Assembly: GCA_017616435.1 (NCBI GenBank)
Contig: JAFZYC010000062.1
Location: 1 to 36,784, forward strand
Reading direction: 5' to 3'
DNA from: Clostridia bacterium
GTDB lineage: Bacteria; Bacillota; Clostridia; Christensenellales; CAG-138
DNA length: 36,784 nucleotides
Below are positions 32,070-36,784 of the stretch, piece after piece (within the stretch, counting starts at the first letter, position 1; each line of letters begins with the position of its first letter). Both the position numbers and the translations under genes were made by a program. Below the pieces are notes generated by a model. The model was not told the DNA's origin, searched no databases, and saw only the letters and a program-made list of their open reading frames with translations.

Positions 32070-32950
32070 CCCTTCGTGCCCCCTCTCGAAACGCCGGCCA
32101 TAATCTTTTTGCGGAATATCAGGAACAGCACGATGAGCGGCACGGAGATGACTACGACGGCCGCCATCATCGCGGGGATGTTCTCGCGCCCGAAGCCGTT
32201 CTCCCTTATCTCCTGTATGCCGTTCGATACGAGGAAATACGCCTTGTCGTCGGTGATGAGCCTTGGCCAGACATAGGAGTTCCAGCACTCGATGACCTTC
32301 AGTATCGTTACGGTTATTATCGTCGGGCGGCAGATCGGTATCATTACCTTTGTGAGGTATTTGAGATCCGATGTGCCGTCGACCTTGGCCGCCTTATAGA
32401 GCTCGTCGGGTATCTGCTCGAAGTTTTCCTTGAGCAGATATATGTAGAAAACGGACGTGACCGACGGCAGTATGAGGCCTGCGAAAGTGTTGCGCATGCC
32501 GAGGTTCGTGATCGTCTGGAAGTTCGTTATGATAACGAGCTCGTTCGGTATCATCATGAGCGAGAGGAACACCGCGAACACTATGTTCTTGCCCTTGAAA
32601 TCGAGCCTTGCGAATGCGAACGCGGCGAGCACCGTCACGACGAGCATGACGGCGGTCGTGACGAGCGTGAATATGAGCGTGTTCGTGAAGTACCTCGCAA
32701 GCGGAACGGTGGTGAACGCGTCGATGTAGTTTTGGATCGTCGGGGATTCGGCGATGAACTTCGGCACATACTCCGAGTTATAGGAGCTGTAGCTCTTTAT
32801 CGAGGAGAGCACCATCCAATAGAACGGGAACAGCACCATGAGCGCCCAGACCGAGAGCAGTATGTAAGTCACCGTCCGGGTGATCCTCTTGCGCCTTTTG
32901 GCGGCGTTTTCTATCTTTTCGTAATCGTTCGTATCCATAGCGCACCTCAT
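32066..32950 (-). CDS. Sugar ABC importer permease (UgpE/MalG type)
   Basis: The inner-membrane permease has six helices and the EAA loop ELYKAAKVDGTSDLKYLTKVMIPICRP, which docks the ATPase. Two starts are possible. ATG 32950 overlaps the previous stop as TGATG with AGGTG eight bases upstream. ATG 32938 (MDTNDYEK) has AGGTG four bases upstream. The coupled pattern at neighbouring genes favours 32950. It pairs with the UgpA-type permease upstream. Confidence 0.93.
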   Translation of the reverse strand: MRCAMDTNDYEKIENAAKRRKRITRTVTYILLSVWALMVLFPFYWMVLSSIKSYSSYNSEYVPKFIAESPTIQNYIDAFTTVPLARYFTNTLIFTLVTTAVMLVVTVLAAFAFARLDFKGKNIVFAVFLSLMMIPNELVIITNFQTITNLGMRNTFAGLILPSVTSVFYIYLLKENFEQIPDELYKAAKVDGTSDLKYLTKVMIPICRPTIITVTILKVIECWNSYVWPRLITDDKAYFLVSNGIQEIRENGFGRENIPAMMAAVVVISVPLIVLFLIFRKKIMAGVSRGGTKG

Positions 32951-33840
32951 CAGTAATGCACCTGTTTTTTGCTGATCATAAGGTTGACGACCGTGATAGT
33001 GAGCACGATCGAGAACAGTATGAGAGCCGCTGCGGAGGCGTAGGACGGGAATCCGCCGCTGTCGCCGTAGAGCATATCGTAGACGTAGCCGACGATGGTG
33101 TTCATCCTCGCGGCGTTGAGGTTCGTCCCGAACAGCGCGACGGCGTCGGAATACGCCTTGAACGCGCCTATGAAGCCCGTGATGATAAGATAGAACAGCA
33201 TGGGCGATATCATGGGGAGCGTGATCCTTGTGAACATCCTCCATTTGGAGGTGCCGTCGATCTTCGCGGCGTTGTAATAATCCTGCTTGACGGAGGCGAG
33301 CGCGCTCGTAAGTATCAGTATCTTGAACGGGAGAACGACCCACACCGTATAGAAGCAGAGCACGAACATCTTTGCCCAATAGGGGCCGTCGATGAAGTCT
33401 ACCGACTTTCCGCCGAAGAGGTTAATGAGCAGGTTGACCATGCCGTCGGTATAGGCGGTCTTTTTGAAGAGTATCATGAACACGAGGCCGACGGCGAGGG
33501 TGTTCGTGACGTAGGGCAGGAAATAGATGGTCTGATAGAGCTCCTTGAGCTTCTTTATCGAATTGAGTCCTAAGGATATGAGCAGCGCGAGGCCTGTCGA
33601 TACGGGCACGGTAATTATGACCAGTATGAAGGTGTTCTTCACCGCCTGCAGGAAATAAGGATCGTGGAGCACGTACTTGTAGTTGTACAGGCCGACGCCC
33701 ATAAAAGTCTGCGAAGCGGAATTATAGCCCTCCTCGAAAGAGTAGACGAATACGTCCACGAGCGGGTAGACCATGAAGAACCCCAGGAACAGCACGGCAG
33801 GCAGCAGGTATAGCCACGCCTTGAAATTGCTATTTTTCAT
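32950..33840 (-). CDS. Sugar ABC importer permease (UgpA/MalF type)
   Basis: The 296-residue permease has six helices, opening WLYLLPAVLFLGFFMVYPLV, with the EAA loop DYYNAAKIDGTSKWRMFTRITLPMISP. It is a CUT1-family carbohydrate importer subunit. ATG 33840 has GGGAGG upstream, 14 bases after the ATPase gene stop. It overlaps the next permease at its stop codon. Confidence 0.94.
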   Translation of the reverse strand: MKNSNFKAWLYLLPAVLFLGFFMVYPLVDVFVYSFEEGYNSASQTFMGVGLYNYKYVLHDPYFLQAVKNTFILVIITVPVSTGLALLISLGLNSIKKLKELYQTIYFLPYVTNTLAVGLVFMILFKKTAYTDGMVNLLINLFGGKSVDFIDGPYWAKMFVLCFYTVWVVLPFKILILTSALASVKQDYYNAAKIDGTSKWRMFTRITLPMISPMLFYLIITGFIGAFKAYSDAVALFGTNLNAARMNTIVGYVYDMLYGDSGGFPSYASAAALILFSIVLTITVVNLMISKKQVHY

Positions 33841-33854
33841 GCGCCCTCCCCTCT

Positions 33855-34961
33855 TTACGCCTCTTGGCCGAAGCGTATGCGTTCCTCGGTATCGATATCG
33901 AATATGAACACCTTATTGGGCTTGAGGTCGAAGCGTACCTCCTTTTTCGAGGTATCGACCCTGTTCTCCGCGCTGATTATCGAGCGGATCAAAGCGTTCT
34001 CACAGTCGGGATGGGTGGAGACCACGCTCGTGTCCCTGCCCATGACCTCCACCGCGGATAAGCTGCAGGTGAAGGCGCCGTTTTCATTGAGTATGAAGCC
34101 CTCCGGACGGACGCCGGCATAGACCTTCCGGTCGCACACGCCGGGGACGGAAAGCACGTCCTCCCCTCCGATAAAAAGCCTTTCGTTCTTTACCTCGCCG
34201 CGGAAAACGTTTATGGGCGGGGTGCCCAAAAACTTCGCAACGAAGAGGTTCACGGGATCGTCGTACACGTCCTGCGGCTTGCCTATCTGGTTGAGCACGC
34301 CCGCCTTCATTACGACGATGATATCGGAGATGGACATCGCCTCCTCCTGATCGTGGGTGACGAAAACGGTGGTGATGCCCGTTTCGCGCTGTATCCGGCG
34401 CAGTTCCTCACGCGTTTGCAGGCGCAGCCTGGCGTCGAGGTTCGAAAGCGGCTCGTCGAGCAGGAGTATCCGCGGCATCTTAACTAGCGCCCTCGCGATC
34501 GCGACGCGCTGCTGCTGACCGCCGGAAAGCTCCGAGGGCTTCCTTTCCATGAGCTCCGATATTTGAACGAGCTTCGCCGCCTGCTCCGCCTTTTCGAGCA
34601 TCTGCTCCTTGGTGAGCTTCTTGTCGCCCTTAAGGTTCTGGAGCGGGAAGAGTATGTTCTGGAGCACCGTTAGATGGGGGTAGAGCGCGTAGTTCTGGAA
34701 CACGAGACCCACGCCCCTGACCTCCGGAGGGAGATCGGTGACGTCGTCGTCGCCGAAGAATATGCGGCCGCTCGTGGGCTTTTCAAGGCCGCAGATGAGG
34801 TTGAGCATCGTGGATTTGCCGCAGCCCGAGGGGCCGAGGAGGCCGATGAGCTTGCCGTCCGGTATCTCGAAGGAGAAATCGCTTACCGCGACCACCTCCT
34901 CCTTCGACTTTTTGTTTCTGGAGGGGAACTTTTTGGTGAGGTTCGAAAGTATCACTTTCAT
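33855..34961 (-). CDS. Sugar ABC importer ATPase (UgpC/MsmK/MalK type)
   Basis: The 368-residue ATPase has Walker A GPSGCGKST, Q-loop VFQNYALYPHLT, signature LSGGQQQR, Walker B ILLLDEPLSNLD and H-loop FVTHDQEEA. A C-terminal OB-type regulatory domain (TOBE; YAGVRPEGFIL) is typical of CUT1 ATPases. It is the first gene of ATPase-UgpA-UgpE-UgpB, an order with the ATPase in the operon, so it is probably dedicated to this importer. GGAG precedes ATG 34961. The substrate, a sugar or glycerol-3-phosphate, is not determined by sequence. Confidence 0.93.
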   Translation of the reverse strand: MKVILSNLTKKFPSRNKKSKEEVVAVSDFSFEIPDGKLIGLLGPSGCGKSTMLNLICGLEKPTSGRIFFGDDDVTDLPPEVRGVGLVFQNYALYPHLTVLQNILFPLQNLKGDKKLTKEQMLEKAEQAAKLVQISELMERKPSELSGGQQQRVAIARALVKMPRILLLDEPLSNLDARLRLQTREELRRIQRETGITTVFVTHDQEEAMSISDIIVVMKAGVLNQIGKPQDVYDDPVNLFVAKFLGTPPINVFRGEVKNERLFIGGEDVLSVPGVCDRKVYAGVRPEGFILNENGAFTCSLSAVEVMGRDTSVVSTHPDCENALIRSIISAENRVDTSKKEVRFDLKPNKVFIFDIDTEERIRFGQEA

Positions 34962-34984
34962 TGATTTATGCTCCGTTCCGCCTT

Positions 34985-35001
34985 GCCGGAAAGCCTCCGG
35001 C
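34985..35001 (-). other. Leader hairpin of the sugar importer mRNA
   Basis: GCCGGA (34985-34990), five bases, TCCGGC (34996-35001), in the roughly 55-base leader between the promoter and ATG 34961. It may protect the 5' end; no riboswitch is recognised. Confidence 0.4.
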
Positions 35002-35023
35002 GCCGCAGTATTTTCCGATTAAG

Positions 35024-35052
35024 ATTTTAGTCCTTGCGGGGTGCAAAGTCAA
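35024..35052 (-). promoter_or_regulatory. Promoter of the sugar importer operon
   Basis: On the minus strand, -35 TTGACT (35047-35052), 17 bases, -10 TAAAAT (35024-35029), about 63 bases before ATG 34961. Confidence 0.8.
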
Positions 35053-35085
35053 TAAAACGAGCGGCACGAAAGCCTGTCGTGCCGC
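35051..35085 (-). terminator. Terminator of the 112-residue protein gene
   Basis: GCGGCACGA (35061-35069) pairs with TCGTGCCGC (35077-35085). On the minus strand this is followed by TCGTTTTATT. It lies 15 bases past the stop and touches the importer promoter. Confidence 0.85.
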
Positions 35086-35100
35086 ATTCATCACAGTTTA

Positions 35101-35439
35101 TCAGCCGCGTCTCTCCTCGAGCAGGGGTGAGTCCCAGAATATCCTTCCGCCCATCTCCTCCGCTATCGCGTCAGCCTCCTCATGGAGCGTTTTCATAAAG
35201 CCGGCTTCGCGCTTTTTGGAGCGGCGGCCGCGGGCGTTGTAGATCTCCTTCTCCGAATATGCGTCATAGGAGATGCAGAAATCCTCCGGATCGCGGAACG
35301 GGAAAAAGTTCACGCTGACGGTGTATCTGATGTTCCCCTTTTCAGAATCCGAGGTGAGCTTTACGATCGCCGCCCTGCGGGGGATCTCGTTATACACGCA
35401 CTCGGCGCTGAAATACTGCTCATATACGTCGATGACCAT
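35101..35439 (-). CDS. Conserved-looking small protein, unknown function
   Basis: The 112-residue soluble product has a beta-rich centre (RAAIVKLTSDSEKGNIRYTV, then VNFFPFRDPEDFCISYDAYS) and a charged helical C-terminus (MKTLHEEADAIAEEMGG). I do not recognise a family. ATG 35439 has GGGAGG seven bases upstream, whereas the longer frame start at 35496 lies in the promoter. It is a single gene with a consensus promoter and its own terminator, which supports real expression. Confidence 0.8.
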   Translation of the reverse strand: MVIDVYEQYFSAECVYNEIPRRAAIVKLTSDSEKGNIRYTVSVNFFPFRDPEDFCISYDAYSEKEIYNARGRRSKKREAGFMKTLHEEADAIAEEMGGRIFWDSPLLEERRG

Positions 35440-35467
35440 ATCTTCGCCTCCCTGCTTTGATGGAAAA

Positions 35468-35496
35468 AGTATATATCTTTTTTGGCCGCTTGTCAA
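35468..35496 (-). promoter_or_regulatory. Promoter of the 112-residue protein gene
   Basis: On the minus strand, -35 TTGACA (35491-35496), 17 bases, -10 TATACT (35468-35473). It is back-to-back with the methyltransferase promoter, their -35 boxes 14 bases apart. Confidence 0.82.
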
Positions 35497-35510
35497 CCGC
35501 GTTCCCGCGT

Positions 35511-35539
35511 TTGACAGCGCCGCCGGGCGATATTATAAT
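35511..35539 (+). promoter_or_regulatory. Promoter of the RNA methyltransferase gene
   Basis: -35 TTGACA (35511-35516), 17 bases, -10 TATAAT (35534-35539). This is a full consensus sigma-A promoter 21 bases before ATG 35561. Confidence 0.92.
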
Positions 35540-35560
35540 TGGTCTGAAACCGGAGGAAAT

Positions 35561-36382
35561 ATGGAGCTTATACATATCGAAAACATATCCTGCCCTGAGG
35601 CCGCGCCTTACGCGGAGCTGACGGGCGCGCAGCTCAGGCATGCGGGCGAAGGCCGGGGCCTCTTTATAGCGGAGAGCCTTCTGGTGGCTGCAGCCGCCGC
35701 GGAGGCCGGCTACCGTCCCGTATCCTTCCTCGCGGAGGAGGAGAAGTTCCGCCGCATTGAGGAGGCGTTCCCCGATCTGGACGCACCGGTCTACACCGCA
35801 CGGCCCGAGGCGCTTGAAAGGCTGACCGGGTTCCGTCTTTCCCGCGGCGTGCTCTGCGCTATGGAGAGGATCCCCCTGCCCTCCCCGGAGGAGGTCTTGA
35901 AATGCGCTTCGCGTATCGCTGTGCTGGAGGGGATCACGGACCCGACCAATGTCGGCGCGATATTCCGCTCGGCCGCGGCCCTCGGCATGGACGCGGTGCT
36001 CGTCGGCTCATCCTGCTGTGAACCGCTTCACAGGAGGGCGGCGAGGGTCAGCATGGGCGCTGTTTTCCGCATCCCGTGGGCGGTGCTCGGCGCCGCGGGC
36101 GACGGGATAGGCACGGACGTCGGGTTCCTCCGCGAACGCGGGTTCACTACCGCCGCGGCCGCGCTTTCCCCCGACGCGATACCCGTGACCGATCCCGCGC
36201 TTAGAAACGCGACGCGGCTCGCAGTGCTCCTCGGTTCTGAGGGAAACGGTCTTGCAAAGGAGACTATCGCCGCATGCGACATGACCGTGACTATACCCAT
36301 GGCGCACGGTGTCGACTCGCTTAACGTCGCCGCGGCTTCCGCGGTGCTGTTCTGGGAGACAGGCAAGAGCCGCAAAGCATAG
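35561..36382 (+). CDS. SpoU/TrmH-family RNA 2'-O-ribose methyltransferase
   Basis: SpoU-type SPOUT enzymes methylate the ribose 2'-OH in rRNA or tRNA using SAM. The 273-residue product has an N-terminal substrate-binding domain of the L30e-like type (IAESLLVAAAAAEAGYRPVS), then motif 1 LEGITDPTNVGAIFRSAAALG, motif 2 LAVLLGSEGNGL and motif 3 IPMAHGVDSLNVAAASAVLF, which form the trefoil knot. Target RNA cannot be told. The frame is open to 35273, but ATG 35561 has CGGAGG four bases upstream and follows the promoter. It is a single-gene unit. Confidence 0.93.
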   Translation: MELIHIENISCPEAAPYAELTGAQLRHAGEGRGLFIAESLLVAAAAAEAGYRPVSFLAEEEKFRRIEEAFPDLDAPVYTARPEALERLTGFRLSRGVLCAMERIPLPSPEEVLKCASRIAVLEGITDPTNVGAIFRSAAALGMDAVLVGSSCCEPLHRRAARVSMGAVFRIPWAVLGAAGDGIGTDVGFLRERGFTTAAAALSPDAIPVTDPALRNATRLAVLLGSEGNGLAKETIAACDMTVTIPMAHGVDSLNVAAASAVLFWETGKSRKA

Positions 36383-36423
36383 AGATTATTCACAATTATC
36401 ACAGATTTCGGCACAGCCGGAAC

Positions 36424-36466
36424 AGCCGTTTTTTGCCCGTTTTTTTCGGCAAAAACGGCTTTATTT
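36424..36466 (+). terminator. Terminator after the RNA methyltransferase
   Basis: AGCCGTTTTTTGCC (36424-36437) pairs with GGCAAAAACGGCT (36448-36460) with one bulged T, followed by TTATTTTT. Confidence 0.88.
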
Positions 36467-36498
36467 TTGATTTGTTCACAAAAAATGAGGTAAAAACG

Positions 36499-36527
36499 TT
36501 GAAATCGTTCCGTGATTTTGTTATAAT
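36499..36527 (+). promoter_or_regulatory. Promoter of the zinc-ribbon gene
   Basis: -35 TTGAAA (36499-36504), 17 bases, -10 TATAAT (36522-36527), 49 bases before ATG 36577. Confidence 0.85.
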
Positions 36528-36576
36528 GACTATGTATGATTGCCGTACTATATGTGCGTAATAAAGGAGAAATAAC

Positions 36577-36784
36577 ATGAAATGTACGAGATGTGGGTTC
36601 GAAAACCCCGACTATCTTGAATATTGCGAGAACTGCTCCGCGCAGCTCCCCAAGAAAGGCGATCCCACCGCAAGGCCCTCCTGGGGCTTTGTGAAGGCGC
36701 CGACTTGGGGCGAGCCGGATTTTTCCGCAGACAGCGTGAGTGAGGACGACGTTCCCGAGGATTTCGTCTCCGATTCGGAAACTC
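36577..36784 (+). CDS. Zinc-ribbon protein (partial, runs off window)
   Basis: The visible 69 residues start MKCTRCGFENPDYLEYCENC, a zinc ribbon with C3-x2-C6-x10-C17-x2-C20, then a Pro/Trp stretch (ARPSWGFVKAPTWGEP) and an acidic linker. Many Firmicutes proteins of this type carry a membrane helix and a variable sensor or binding domain further on, but that part lies outside the window. AAAGGAG precedes ATG 36577. The reading frame is open to the window end. Confidence 0.85.
   Translation, partial: MKCTRCGFENPDYLEYCENCSAQLPKKGDPTARPSWGFVKAPTWGEPDFSADSVSEDDVPEDFVSDSET

Overview
The window looks like chromosomal DNA of a GC-rich, spore-forming member of the Firmicutes (Clostridia). The signs are an HrcA/CIRCE-controlled heat-shock operon, a complete spoIIA sporulation operon, Shine-Dalgarno sites close to GGAGG at most starts, many ATGA stop/start overlaps, consensus TTGACA-17-TATAAT promoters, Gram-positive style lipoproteins and cell-wall-binding proteins, and a dockerin. 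No rRNA, tRNA, CRISPR array or intact mobile element was recognised. Species cannot be fixed from sequence alone.

Layout. 1-5103 (minus): promoter and perfect CIRCE operator, then hrcA-grpE-dnaK-dnaJ. 5175-6730 (minus): spoIIAA-spoIIAB-sigF behind a good sigma-H type promoter. 6860-7906 (plus): aroB. 7872-8229: a headless, AT-richer protein remnant. 8227-13586 (minus): two paralogous secreted CHAP-domain wall hydrolases with 7 and 4 peptidoglycan-binding repeats, then an exported barnase-type RNase and its barstar inhibitor, with no clear terminator between them. 13802-16219 (plus): GH2 glycosidase with its own promoter and terminator. 16228-17041 (minus): secreted TlpA-like thioredoxin fused to a type I dockerin. 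17140-21710 (plus): three-gene sugar operon of GPH-family symporter, GT-B-like protein of unknown function and GH36 alpha-galactosidase-like enzyme. 21709-22568: two small membrane proteins. 22667-25052 (plus): ABC exporter ATPase and permease. 25054-28713 (plus): heterodimeric ABC exporter with one degenerate ATP site. 28721-30396 (minus): two lipoproteins. 30456-35052 (minus): CUT1 sugar ABC importer, ATPase-permease-permease-binding protein. 35101-35496 (minus): small unknown protein. 35511-36466 (plus): SpoU/TrmH-type RNA methyltransferase. 36499-end (plus): start of a zinc-ribbon protein cut by the window edge.

How the parts work together. The first 7 kb is core cell biology: protein folding, forespore sigma factor control and aromatic amino-acid synthesis. 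Most of the rest faces outward: wall hydrolases, exported RNase with cytoplasmic immunity, sugar uptake and hydrolysis (GH2, GH36, GPH symporter, CUT1 importer), and export pumps. The most unusual parts are the wall-hydrolase/barnase/barstar cluster with a protein remnant beside it, the thioredoxin-dockerin fusion, the GT-B-like protein between a sugar symporter and an alpha-galactosidase, and a solute-binding lipoprotein that also carries a sorting-signal-like C-terminus.
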